A program made the position numbers and the translations under genes. 64,000 nt of DNA from Domibacillus mangrovi (GTDB lineage Bacteria > Bacillota > Bacilli > Bacillales > Domibacillaceae), in the NCBI RefSeq assembly GCF_001906925.1, contig NZ_MRWQ01000006.1:372001-436000 (forward strand), read 5' to 3'. The first letter of the stretch is position 1. Each line of letters opens with the position of its first letter. The notes under the pieces are model-generated. The model worked only from the letters and a program-made list of their open reading frames with translations, did not search any database and was not told where the DNA came from. Positions 9,230-17,454 of this stretch are shown here, piece by piece.

Positions 9230-9388
9230 TTAAACGTTTCTTTTTATGTTCGTTTTCAAACGATCTACCTTACCGCCCATCGTAATAATGACTGTCTCGC
9301 CATAATCCGGCAGCTCATGCGGGGTCAGCTGACCGTCTTTCACTACATACATTGTTTTGTTGCTCATCAGATCTATTTTAGCTATCAT
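9230..9388 (-). CDS. Small phage-type protein, DUF3954/XtrA-like
   Basis: A 52-residue frame. Its core (MYVVKDGQLTPHELPDYGET then VIITMGGKVDRLKT) matches the short phage-borne DUF3954 proteins in length and in the pattern KDG-L-P-YGET-I-GGKV. No good ribosome site is visible upstream, so it may be a non-expressed prophage leftover. It is not linked to other phage genes here. Confidence 0.6.
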   Translation of the reverse strand: MIAKIDLMSNKTMYVVKDGQLTPHELPDYGETVIITMGGKVDRLKTNIKRNV

Positions 9389-9618
9389 TTTTTATGGTCA
9401 ATCTTCATACCAAAGGACGCTCCCAGTCTGTTAATATAGAATTACGAGTAATATTTTAATGGCCAGGGACTTTCCTCAGCTTTTTATTTTTTCTGATAAG
9501 ATTAAAATAGATGTTATATTTTCAGAACTTTTGTCGAATGTATAGTAATCTTCTCAAAAATATCTTATGATTCTTCCTATTCTGCTTTCAGTAAACAAAA
9601 TTCGATAGGAGAAATGTG
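9389..9618. other. Intergenic region with terminator-like hairpin
   Basis: A degraded hairpin with T-run (GGCCAGGGACTTTCCTCAGC then TTTTTATTTTTT) near 9460-9490 resembles the terminator at 9890. I see no gene in the rest. Confidence 0.4.
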
Positions 9619-9795
9619 ATGCTATCAACTCAATTAAATTTGGAGAACTTGGCCATTCGAATTAATGATATTCGTACGTTACTGATAGCCACTGGTATTG
9701 AAAAGGGGCTCGATAGTATGGAAACACTTAAGTATAGTCAAGAGTTGGACGATTTAATTATCCAATATCAATTGCAAAGCAGAAAATCTAATTAA
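9619..9795 (+). CDS. Spo0E-like aspartyl-phosphate phosphatase
   Basis: A 58-residue protein with ATAGGAG before its ATG. It has two predicted helices and the family motif S-Q-E-L-D (YSQELDDLIIQYQLQ) near residues 39-53. Spo0E, YnzD and YisI proteins of this size dephosphorylate Spo0A~P and so delay sporulation; the SQELD segment carries the catalytic aspartate. It is monocistronic and followed by a hairpin (AATTAAGAGAAA / TTTCTCTTAATT). A role in tuning the Spo0A phosphorelay is inference from family membership. Confidence 0.85.
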   Translation: MLSTQLNLENLAIRINDIRTLLIATGIEKGLDSMETLKYSQELDDLIIQYQLQSRKSN

Positions 9796-9889
9796 GAGAA
9801 ATTTAAATTTTTTGCATAATTTTCTCTTAATTGGTTAACCTGTTACTGTGTTACGTTTTCTCATAAGTAAGAACCTTCCAAATATGTAT

Positions 9890-9917
9890 AGCCGGGGAGT
9901 TTTCCTCGGCTTTTTTT
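9890..9917 (+). terminator. Rho-independent terminator
   Basis: AGCCGGGGA pairs with TCCTCGGCT and is followed by seven T. It lies about 95 bases after the Spo0E-like gene. Confidence 0.75.
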
Positions 9918-10005
9918 GTATAAACTTTTCTAAAAGGGGCATACTGTTTTTGTACAATGATTTCCCGTCATACCCCAAACCCTATTTGCCATATTTAACT
10001 CCTTT

Positions 10006-10037
10006 ACAGTCAGGTATTAACCTGACTGTTTTTTTTG
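10006..10037 (+). terminator. Rho-independent terminator
   Basis: ACAGTCAGGT pairs perfectly with ACCTGACTGT around a four-base loop, followed by eight T. No gene lies directly upstream, so it is probably orphaned by loss of its gene. Confidence 0.75.
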
Positions 10038-10042
10038 TTTAA

Positions 10043-10166
10043 TTCCGGAAAAATTTAAACCCCCATCAAAGATAGCCACATTTTTCATGTCAATGGCAAA
10101 TTCTCGGCCGTTCCATTTAAAAGCATTCTCCATATAACCCAGCACATCTGCACTATATCTGCCCCT
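10043..10166 (-). pseudogene. Gene remnant of unknown family
   Basis: One minus-strand frame reads without stops as ADVLGYMENAFKWNGREFAI followed by DMKNVAIFDGGLNFSGIK. The composition is protein-like, but there is no start codon or ribosome site and it is flanked by terminators. I do not recognise the family. Confidence 0.35.
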
Positions 10167-10179
10167 TTTGGCAAACTAA

Positions 10180-10224
10180 AACAAGCGCCATCCCTTTCAG
10201 TTTAAGGGCTGACGCTTGTTTTTG
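10180..10224. terminator. Bidirectional terminator-like hairpin
   Basis: AACAAGCGcCAtCCCTT pairs with AAGGGcTGaCGCTTGTT, with A-run and T-run on the two sides. It can act in both directions, but no intact gene adjoins it. Confidence 0.65.
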
Positions 10225-10244
10225 GTTCATTGATTGAATGCACT

Positions 10245-10526
10245 ATAAAGTGAAACTTCATTCAGTGGGGGTTTAGGTTCACACGATGTGAATCATGCAG
10301 ACGTTGTCACAGGATGTGACGATCTTAGTCTGCGTTCCGGCTATCCCCCACTGAATAAAAAAGGAACTCAGGTAAAGAGCGCCGCGTCCTGCGGCAATAC
10401 CTGAGTGACCGGCTTCGGCCGGCCCGAACCAATCGGGCTTTTACGGGCAGTTGATCCCCCGCTTATCCTCCTTTTCTTTTCGACGGCTTGAAGCGGGGGT
10501 CTTACTGCCCGTTAATGCGGGATAAA
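10245..10526 (-). repeat. Dispersed structured element, copy C (full length)
   Basis: A 282-bp copy in minus orientation with both TTTAT-type ends and all hairpins, including the two inner hairpins of the terminal stem (GTTCACACGATGTGAAT and GCAGACG…CGTCTGC type). It lies 137 bases downstream of the histidine-kinase operon. Confidence 0.93.
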
Positions 10527-10662
10527 TGATTATTTCGTTGCATTCATTATTAGATTTCCCATGAATTCTTATTAAGCTAGCATTAGAAAAATAGTGTTTT
10601 TATTTGTCTTACTTTATGGGACAGTTCCAAGTTATTTTCACGGCTTTTTTCAATGTTTTTTA

Positions 10663-13521
10663 TTACTCTCTTTTCTCTTCGGGAAAGATAACATTACCAT
10701 TACTTGATTTAGATAGTAAAAAAGTTACAAGTATTTTGGATAGTTCTTCTGGTGGATAAGGTTTTGTAAAATACTTTTCAATCTTAAATTTCTCCACTTC
10801 CTCTTTTGCTTCATCCAGTGCGGAAGAAATAACAATTGGAATTCTACTAGTTTGGCTTGTTTCTTTTAATTGTTGAACCAAATCCCAACCATTCATTTCA
10901 TCTCCAAGCATAAGATCAATAACTACACCCACAAGCGGCACACGAAGTGCATCTTCAAAAGCTCGTTTAGGGTCATTATGGTGAATGACTGTAAAACCTT
11001 TACTCTTTAATTCTTCTGATAAAAGTAAAGCTAAACTTAAGTCATCTTCTACAATCATTACATTTAAACCTATTTGCCCATCGTCTAAGTCATCTACCTT
11101 TATCGTTTGTCCAGACAATGGCTTATTGCCAAGTGGCAAATTAAAATAAACTGTTGTTCCTTGTCCTTCTTCTGACTCTATCCAAATCTCGCCACCATGT
11201 TTCAATATAATTTCCCTACTAATCGAAAGACCTAATCCAGTACCACCAATTTTTCGTCTCGAACTATTATCAATCCGCTTAAACTTTTGAAATAGATTTG
11301 AAATGTCATTTTTCGGTATACCAATTCCTTCATCTTTTATACTTACTTGAAGCATTTCATTGACGTTTTCAAGAGATATCATCACATCTCCGCCGTTAGG
11401 AGAAAACTTAATGGCGTTACCGACTAAGTTTATGAAGACCTGTACTAATCTTTCTTGATCGGCTTTAACATTAATATGTCTCGCCTTATCTACTAAATGA
11501 ACATGATGATTCTTTTCATGACGAAAGCGATTAACAATTTCAATTGCTAATTCATCAATTGCTAATGACTGCATATTATACTGCTGCTTGCCTGATTCCA
11601 TTCTCTGTATATCAAGAAAATCATTGATAAGATTAGTTAGACGAATAGCTTCTTTATGAATCGTTTCGATATACTTTTTCTGACGTTCTGGTTTCAAGTT
11701 TTTTGTCAACAGAAGCTCTGTAAATCCAAGCACACTCGATAATGGCGTACGTAATTCATGACTAACTGTACTAACTAACTCAGATTTCATTTGATCAACT
11801 TCATACTCTCTTGTAATATCACGATGAACAAATATCGTACCTACTTTTTCCATGTCTTCATATACACTAGTTGCATACACTTCAATAAAAACAGGCGTAT
11901 CCTGAGAAATTGAATAACGGATCTTTCTAGTATCCTTAAAATTCTCTATGATTGCTTTCTTGAAAAAGCTAGTCAATTCTTCTGGCTGATCGGAAAGTGT
12001 TTGAAAATGTTCAAGCCAAGTTTGTTGAGAGGTGGTCTTTCCTTCTAAACGATTTTGACATCGAATAATTCTGCATAAAGCTTTATTTATTAAGATGATA
12101 TCTCCTGAGATGGATACTAGCTGAATCCCTTCATTCACATTGTCAATAATATTTTGATTTAGTTGGCGTGAACGCTCGACTTCTTCATACATTAGTATGC
12201 GTTCAAAAGCAATGGATATGCGATTCATTAACCCGTTTAAATCCTCGATCTCTTGATTTGAATACGGATACCCCTCTCGAGTAGCCATCATGACAGCAAC
12301 CAATTGTCCCTCTGAATTTAATACAGATGAGTAGAGGTCATAGCAATAGTATGACTCTTGGGCAATACCTTGTGCCTCAGGAACTACTTCACGTGTAATG
12401 ACAAACGATTGTTCTTCTTCTAACCGGACACGTTTATTTTCATCAAGATTTCCAACAAGATGTTCGGTCGATTTATTTGTTAATCCTTTAGAAACATATA
12501 CATTACCTTCTAACAAATACAGAATACTTGTATCAAATTTATGTATATAATTTAAATATTCGTGAATGTTTTCCACCAATTTTTGTTTATTTAATGTAAA
12601 TGTTAATGCATGATTCAGTTGGTTATATTTTTGTAACTGATTCAGTGAATGCTGCAATTGACTTTGATTTTCTTGTAATTCATCTTGCTGTGCTATAAGT
12701 TCTTCATTTTGGGTTGTCAACACTTCTTCTTTTTCCTGAATGGACTTTGTCATGTTTTGGAACGAATTAGTCAAAATCCCCAGTTCGTCTTCTCGTTGAA
12801 CAAGACCTCCAAGATCGATAATACGTCCTGTTGCTATTGCATTAGTAGCTGTTGTCAATTGCTCAATCGGCCGAATCAGATTGTAAAGTACTCGCCACAT
12901 AATGACGGTAACTAAAAACAAAATTAGACCACTCAATATTAAAGCAATCAGTGTAAATTGTTGAGCTTGTTCAATTGTTTTTGTGAATATTTGATTCAAA
13001 TCAACATCTGTTTTTTTCTTGTAAGCCTTTGTATATGATACAAATTTATTCACAAGATCATTGGTTCCACTATTTGAAAGCTTTCGTAAAGATGCATAGT
13101 CATTTGCTTTCACAAAACTTATTGCTTTTGGAAGTATTATTGTTTTATAATTTTTGTGAAAATCAACTAATTCATTATAAAGTTCTCTCTCTTCTTTGGT
13201 TAGTCGTAATTCAGAATATTTCCCTAAGAGAATTTCAAATTCCTCTAAATTCTCATTGAGTAAATTCAACTCTTGATCATTTTGAAAGGCATAATATCCC
13301 CTTGCTCGAAAAAAAATTTCATTGATACTTTCCTCTAATTCATCTACTAATACTGCTTTTTCACGAACTGAATCACGCTCTTTTTGTAGACTTTGATTAC
13401 TCGATTTAACATATATAAAGAAAGTAAGCATTGTAATCAAAAAAACGACTATCAATGTCATCAACGTTTTTAAAAATTGATTACGAATACTTTTCTCTAG
13501 TAAAGGAAAAGGCTTAAACAT
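10663..13521 (-). CDS. Hybrid sensor histidine kinase (HAMP-GAF-PAS-HisKA-HATPase-REC)
   Basis: A 952-residue membrane kinase. Two membrane segments (about 20-38 and 190-212) enclose a helical extracytoplasmic sensor of about 150 residues. These are followed by HAMP (212-265), a coiled coil (265-310), a GAF-like domain (310-442), PAS (455-570), and HisKA with phospho-His H588 in SHELRTP. The HATPase domain has N box N702, DEGIGIP and GGTGLGLS. A C-terminal receiver has D869 and K920. The start overlaps the preceding response-regulator gene by 8 bases, indicating translational coupling. It is the third gene of a phosphorelay operon containing an Hpt/GGDEF protein and a single-domain regulator. 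The stimulus is not evident. The C-terminal receiver probably exchanges phosphate with the Hpt domain of the first gene. Confidence 0.93.
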   Translation of the reverse strand: MFKPFPLLEKSIRNQFLKTLMTLIVVFLITMLTFFIYVKSSNQSLQKERDSVREKAVLVDELEESINEIFFRARGYYAFQNDQELNLLNENLEEFEILLGKYSELRLTKEERELYNELVDFHKNYKTIILPKAISFVKANDYASLRKLSNSGTNDLVNKFVSYTKAYKKKTDVDLNQIFTKTIEQAQQFTLIALILSGLILFLVTVIMWRVLYNLIRPIEQLTTATNAIATGRIIDLGGLVQREDELGILTNSFQNMTKSIQEKEEVLTTQNEELIAQQDELQENQSQLQHSLNQLQKYNQLNHALTFTLNKQKLVENIHEYLNYIHKFDTSILYLLEGNVYVSKGLTNKSTEHLVGNLDENKRVRLEEEQSFVITREVVPEAQGIAQESYYCYDLYSSVLNSEGQLVAVMMATREGYPYSNQEIEDLNGLMNRISIAFERILMYEEVERSRQLNQNIIDNVNEGIQLVSISGDIILINKALCRIIRCQNRLEGKTTSQQTWLEHFQTLSDQPEELTSFFKKAIIENFKDTRKIRYSISQDTPVFIEVYATSVYEDMEKVGTIFVHRDITREYEVDQMKSELVSTVSHELRTPLSSVLGFTELLLTKNLKPERQKKYIETIHKEAIRLTNLINDFLDIQRMESGKQQYNMQSLAIDELAIEIVNRFRHEKNHHVHLVDKARHINVKADQERLVQVFINLVGNAIKFSPNGGDVMISLENVNEMLQVSIKDEGIGIPKNDISNLFQKFKRIDNSSRRKIGGTGLGLSISREIILKHGGEIWIESEEGQGTTVYFNLPLGNKPLSGQTIKVDDLDDGQIGLNVMIVEDDLSLALLLSEELKSKGFTVIHHNDPKRAFEDALRVPLVGVVIDLMLGDEMNGWDLVQQLKETSQTSRIPIVISSALDEAKEEVEKFKIEKYFTKPYPPEELSKILVTFLLSKSSNGNVIFPEEKRE

Positions 13522-13876
13522 TCAAGATCTCCTCCACAAATTTGATTAAATCAACAGGGCTAAAGGGCTTGGACATAAAATAATCCGCCCCTTTTTCTAA
13601 TATTACTTGCCGATCAGCTTCTTGTGCTCTAGCTGTAAGCATTAGTATAGACAATGTTTGTTTCATTTCATTTGGCAGATGTTCTATGACTTCAATTCCC
13701 GTTAAATTGGGCATCATATAATCTAATATCATTAAATCATAAGATTGTTGACTAACTTTTTTTAATGCTTCTTCACCATCTTCTGCTCCATCAATTTCGT
13801 AGCCTAAGTCCTCTAACGTATCACAAATTAACATTCGTAATGTTTCTTCGTCATCTACAACTAGAATTCGTTTCAT
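13514..13876 (-). CDS. Single-domain response regulator (CheY-like)
   Basis: A 120-residue stand-alone receiver. The acidic pocket (VVDDE), phospho-acceptor D52 (ILDYMMP), T81 (LTARA) and K103 (SKPFSP) are all intact. No output domain is attached, so it acts by protein contact or as a phosphate carrier. It lies 23 bases after the Hpt-REC-GGDEF-REC gene and overlaps the hybrid kinase, so the three proteins should form one relay. Confidence 0.93.
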   Translation of the reverse strand: MKRILVVDDEETLRMLICDTLEDLGYEIDGAEDGEEALKKVSQQSYDLMILDYMMPNLTGIEVIEHLPNEMKQTLSILMLTARAQEADRQVILEKGADYFMSKPFSPVDLIKFVEEILNV

Positions 13877-13899
13877 GGTGTTGCTCCTTTTTCTCTTAA

Positions 13900-15528
13900 T
13901 TATATAAATACTCGATTAATTAGACGTAAGATCCGTGCCGATACCTCTCGTATATCAAAGGGTTTTACAATATAGTCATCCGCACCACTCTCTAGCGCAT
14001 GTAAAACATACTCTTCGCTTGTGCGACTAGTTAACATTGAAACGATCACATTACTCGATGAATAGTTTTCTCTTAATTTTTTGAGTACTTCGATACCATC
14101 CATTTTCGGCATCATACCATCTAATAAAATAATATATTTACCATCAGGTGTATACCAATTTGAATTCATAAAGCTTAATCCATCACTATACGCTATTACT
14201 TTGATGTCATATTTATCACTTGGGTGCCATGTTGCAAAATGATTAGTCATTATATTTCGGATGATAAAGACATCATCAACAACGATAATCGTAATACACT
14301 TTTTAACATCACCTACAAGCTCATCAAAAATAATCGTCTGATTTCTTCCAGATTGTTTTGCATAATAAAGTGCTTGATCAGCCTCTTCTAACAATTTTTT
14401 CGGATGAAGATTTACAGTTGTTGAATCTACTACTCCAGCAGAAAAGGTCACCTGAAAGTTTATTTCATTAGCTGTAAAATACTTCTTCGCCATCGTTTCA
14501 CGAAGTCTCTCTAATAACACATAAGCTTCCTCAGCTGATGTATTTGGCATTAAAATAACAAACTCCTCGCCGCCATATCGGCAAGCGATATCTTGTTCAC
14601 GTTTTACCGTCTTTACTAAATTGGCAAACCCTTGTAACACGTCATCTCCAATTAAATGACCATATGTATCATTTACTTTTTTAAAATGATCTAAGTCTAC
14701 TATTGCTACAGCAAATGGCTCTTCTTTTCTAGTAAACTGCTGAATAAGGTTTTGAAGTTGAGCATTCATATATTTACGATTATACATCTGTGTTAACTCA
14801 TCTATAATGATAGATTGTTCTAACTCCGTTTGATAGGCAAAACGATTAGTCACGTAAGATATCAAGATATCGCTATCAATTGGTTTAGCAATAAAATCTA
14901 AAGCACCAATATCATATGCACGCATTCGATTCTGTTTGCTATCATTCATACTCATTACGGCTATAAACATACGCTCTTTTTTTGCTTTTTTTATGATATT
15001 TTCCAATATTGCAAATCCATTTATATCTGGCAGCATAATATCTAAAAATACAATAGCAGGTTTCATCTCATAAATTAATTCCAACCCGCGATTTCCATTG
15101 TGAGCAACTATAACAGAATACCCCTTTTCTTCAAGAAGCTCCTTTATAAAAGTAATGAATACAATATCATCATCAATGACTAAGATAAATTCTTTTTCAG
15201 ATTTATTTTTAACCAAATAAAGTTCTTCCTGTTCTACTTTATGCATATTAAAATTTTTTTGATAAAAACCAATACCTTCAATCAATGGGGCAAGATAGCT
15301 TTTCCACTCTGAATTATTCCAGTGTTTTTCGTCGGTTTCTTTTAAAGGTTCTATTTTCTCACTAGCGACAGTAGTTAGTTCATTTAATCCAATAGATCCA
15401 GCCGTTCCCTTTAAACTATGAAGAAAAAAGTAAAGCTCTTGTTCTGTAATGAATTCACGTTCTTCCCATTTTTGTAAGTTATCTTGCATGCGATCGTATA
15501 TCATTTTTTGATATTTCTCTGTTTCCAT
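13900..15528 (-). CDS. Hpt-REC-GGDEF-REC diguanylate cyclase
   Basis: This 542-residue soluble protein carries an N-terminal Hpt domain with H37 (FLHSLKGTAGS). It is followed by receiver 1 (D163, VFLDIMLPD), a GGDEF domain and receiver 2 (D470, LLDGMMP). The cyclase active site is intact (GGEEF at 319-323 and DLDHFKKVNDTYGH), and an RxxD inhibitory site (REQD, 310-313) sits five residues before GGEEF, as in feedback-inhibited cyclases. It should make cyclic di-GMP under phosphorelay control. Having Hpt and two receivers in one chain suggests it is both phosphotransfer hub and output. It is the first gene of the operon. A c-di-GMP riboswitch lies at 45106-45186 in this window. Confidence 0.93.
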   Translation of the reverse strand: METEKYQKMIYDRMQDNLQKWEEREFITEQELYFFLHSLKGTAGSIGLNELTTVASEKIEPLKETDEKHWNNSEWKSYLAPLIEGIGFYQKNFNMHKVEQEELYLVKNKSEKEFILVIDDDIVFITFIKELLEEKGYSVIVAHNGNRGLELIYEMKPAIVFLDIMLPDINGFAILENIIKKAKKERMFIAVMSMNDSKQNRMRAYDIGALDFIAKPIDSDILISYVTNRFAYQTELEQSIIIDELTQMYNRKYMNAQLQNLIQQFTRKEEPFAVAIVDLDHFKKVNDTYGHLIGDDVLQGFANLVKTVKREQDIACRYGGEEFVILMPNTSAEEAYVLLERLRETMAKKYFTANEINFQVTFSAGVVDSTTVNLHPKKLLEEADQALYYAKQSGRNQTIIFDELVGDVKKCITIIVVDDVFIIRNIMTNHFATWHPSDKYDIKVIAYSDGLSFMNSNWYTPDGKYIILLDGMMPKMDGIEVLKKLRENYSSSNVIVSMLTSRTSEEYVLHALESGADDYIVKPFDIREVSARILRLINRVFI

Positions 15529-15785
15529 ATTTTATCTCTCCATTTAATATTTATTTTTCTTATAGGGTTAACATCTGGATAGTACGGATTTACAACGTTA
15601 AGAACTTCTTATCCTAAACATTCCACAATAGCTCTTTATTCCTTAGATATAGTAGAGTTTTTTATGAAATTGCCTATTCGTTGAAAATGAATAGGTTAAA
15701 TTTTATTAAGTTAGTTCTTTGATATAATTCGACGCATTCCCCAGACAACGATAAGGAATAGAATAACCCGATAGCATTTTAGAAA
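15529..15785. other. Upstream region of the signalling operon
   Basis: No gene is visible. It contains CGGATTTACAACGTTAAG (15585-15602), which recurs exactly at 23596-23613 after the HpaB-like gene. Confidence 0.4.
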
Positions 15786-16005
15786 ATAAAGTGAATCTGC
15801 CATCAGCAGGGGTTTTCTTTCATCCCCTGCTGAATAAACAGGAACTCAGGTAAAGAACGCCGCGTCCTGCGGCAATGCCTGAGTGACCGGCTTCGGCCGG
15901 CCCGAACCAATCGGGCCTTTACGGGCAGTTGATCCCCCACTTATCCTTTTTCGATTTCTATAAGAATTGAAGTGAGGGTCTTACTGCCCGTTAATCTGGG
16001 ATAAA
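15786..16005 (-). repeat. Dispersed structured element, copy D (short form)
   Basis: A 220-bp copy in minus orientation lacking the inner hairpins of the terminal stem. That stem reads CAGCAGGGG with CCCCTGCTG, whereas other copies read CAGTGGGG with CCCCACTG. Both strands of the stem have changed together, keeping perfect pairing. Its left 65 bases supply the C-terminal codons and stop of the frame at 15941-16279. Confidence 0.92.
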
Positions 16006-16279
16006 TAGCAAACAACCGCCTTTTTCTCTGAAAGTCTCTATACGTTTTAGCTTGCTTTACTGTGTTGTCTCCAACGAAAAATGGCTGCCAACCCTGCTTT
16101 TTCTGCACATACCATTCCTGAAGTTGCTCTGTACGAATAAATTCTTTACCCATCATAAAAAACAGGATACTGTTCCTGGCCAACAGTTTTATGTAAATAA
16201 GGCTGGTTGTTTTGTTCCTGCAACGACCTAAACTGATTGCAAATTTACTCTCACAAGAGGTTTCAGCATTTTCAGCCAT
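15941..16279 (-). CDS. Small protein of unknown family, tail encoded by a repeat
   Basis: From an ATG with AAGGAGAAAAAAC before it, this frame gives 112 residues starting MAENAETSCESKFAISLGRC. The segment GKEFIRTEQLQEWYVQKK is protein-like, but I do not recognise a family. The last twenty or so codons and the stop lie inside structured element copy D, so the original C terminus was replaced by the insertion. It is preceded by a hairpin-rich leader (16300-16500). It is possibly a truncated, inactive gene. Confidence 0.4.
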   Translation of the reverse strand: MAENAETSCESKFAISLGRCRNKTTSLIYIKLLARNSILFFMMGKEFIRTEQLQEWYVQKKQGWQPFFVGDNTVKQAKTYRDFQRKRRLFAIYPRLTGSKTLTSILIEIEKG

Positions 16280-16303
16280 GTTTTTTCTCCTTTTTAGCAT
16301 ACG

Positions 16304-16500
16304 AAAAAGATGCCTTTACCGTGTGTAAACGGTAAATACATCTTTTAGATGGCCATAAAAGAGACACTTTCCCTTGAATTTTATGTTTAATCCCCCTTAC
16401 AATATAGGAATAAATGTAAAAAAAGTGGAAGCAAGTGTTTACCGTGGCCTTATCACGGTAGACAATTATAGAGGACGGCAATCCTACTATAACGCGCTTT
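16304..16500 (-). ncRNA. Hairpin-rich leader with GGATTGCCG motif
   Basis: On the minus strand three hairpins precede the small gene at 16279. The first is TATAGTAGGA/TCCTCTATA with loop TTGCCG. The second is TACCGTG/CACGGTA. The third is AAAAGATG…TTTACCG with CGGTAAA…CATCTTTT, close to the start codon. The first hairpin shares the sequence GGATTGCCG(T/C)CC with the independent structured RNA at 16625-16780. No known riboswitch matches by eye. Confidence 0.4.
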
Positions 16501-16624
16501 TTCTTTTTTATTTTCCGCACGATTTAATTAACTCTAGTTATAGCAAACTTTCAGAATTTATACAAGAGATGCCAATTTTAGATTGATTTTCTTCACTTTT
16601 TGAATTATATAACCATTTTAAAAA

Positions 16625-16780
16625 CATGAAAAAGCCCCCATCTATAATGAAGGGGGCTTTTCGTAAACAAAAGATTTTAGCAGGGCGGCAATCCTGATCT
16701 CTGGTAACTACCTGAAGGTAGCGCGTGGGGAACCTTTCCCACCTCAAAAATCTTTTGTAGCTTTAATATACTCTTGCTTC
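16625..16780 (-). ncRNA. Candidate structured small RNA with own promoter and terminator
   Basis: A perfect 12-bp closing stem (ACAAAAGATTTT, 16667-16678, with AAAATCTTTTGT, 16747-16758) encloses three hairpins: 16725-16742 (GTGGG…CCCAC), 16708-16721 (CTACCT/AGGTAG) and 16681-16696 (CAGG…CCTG with loop ATTGCCGC). On the minus strand it is followed by a strong terminator at 16629-16662. A promoter-like pair lies just upstream. This looks like a roughly 150-nt free RNA or an aptamer with an always-terminating platform. I do not recognise the class. Confidence 0.55.
16629..16662 (-). terminator. Strong terminator of the structured RNA
   Basis: AAAAGCCCCC pairs with GGGGGCTTTT, with five T following on the minus strand. 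It also works on the plus strand. Confidence 0.85.
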
Positions 16781-16786
16781 TCTTGA

Positions 16787-16815
16787 ATAATACCGCTATT
16801 TTAATGAAAAGTAAA
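16787..16815 (-). promoter_or_regulatory. SigA-type promoter candidate for the structured RNA
   Basis: On the minus strand TTTACT and TATTAT are separated by 17 bases. They would start transcription near 16780, just ahead of the closed-junction RNA. Confidence 0.5.
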
Positions 16816-16863
16816 CATATTTGTGACAAATGTGCCTAATACGGCCTTTTACGACATATGCGA

Positions 16864-17277
16864 CTATTTCGTTAAAAAATAAGAAAACGGATAAATACGG
16901 CCGGTCCGCAATCGACCTTCAATTTTCTTTTCGCCATTATCTAATATATAAAAAGAACCCAAAAATAAACCCGTCTCTGGATTCATTTTTATTGCAATCA
17001 ATACGCGATCCTTCATCACTTTGTACAGTTCTACTGTATTAAGTTCTTTTGGATTTTGACCCGCATAATCTGGATTAGCTATCGATCTAGGAATATCTTG
17101 ATAATATTTTAAAAAGTCATCCCAATGTTTTCGCTTTTTTAAATGTTTAACCATACCGGGAGCCATGTAGACTTCATAGCTGGAACACTTAATTGAGTAA
17201 TAATCGCAAATAGCTTTTGGAACAATCCCTACTAGCTGGCTTTCTTTCGAATATGGATTTATCACAATGTTCGTCAT
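16864..17277 (-). CDS. PBECR-like (BECR-fold) nuclease domain protein
   Basis: A 137-residue soluble protein. The second half, with NPDYAGQNPKELNTVELYKV, then KDRVLIAIKMNPETGLFLGS and finally GRLRTGRIYPF, has the spacing and motifs I associate with the PBECR2-type domains of phage polyvalent proteins (barnase/EndoU/colicin/RelE-like fold). The match is from memory of the pattern, not from an alignment. The ribosome site is weak. It is transcribed toward the structured RNA whose promoter begins about 50 bases after its stop. A toxin-like RNase is possible. No obvious protein antitoxin adjoins it. Confidence 0.5.
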   Translation of the reverse strand: MTNIVINPYSKESQLVGIVPKAICDYYSIKCSSYEVYMAPGMVKHLKKRKHWDDFLKYYQDIPRSIANPDYAGQNPKELNTVELYKVMKDRVLIAIKMNPETGLFLGSFYILDNGEKKIEGRLRTGRIYPFSYFLTK

Positions 17278-17454
17278 ATCTGTGCAACAACCTTATCTGC
17301 GGTTTTATCCAATTATAAGGGAAGATAAGCAAAAAAAGAAGATAGGTCCTCTTTTCATACTCTGTAGTGCTGTACTGATTTTGTACTGTATGAATGACTA
17401 ACGGATACGTTATTTTAAAAGACAAATCCCAATTACATCTCTTTGTTTCCTAGA

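Noticed and set aside
9093-9233. 46-codon plus-strand frame overlapping the end of the CxxC protein gene
   Set aside because: It has a plausible charged helix and a hydrophobic end but no ribosome site and no known relative; its end overlaps the convergent DUF3954-like frame.
16667-16758. Structured RNA as SAM-I, TPP, T-box, c-di-GMP or c-di-AMP riboswitch
   Set aside because: The diagnostic core sequences of these classes are absent; only superficial similarities (GAGGTGGG, GGTAGCG) were found.
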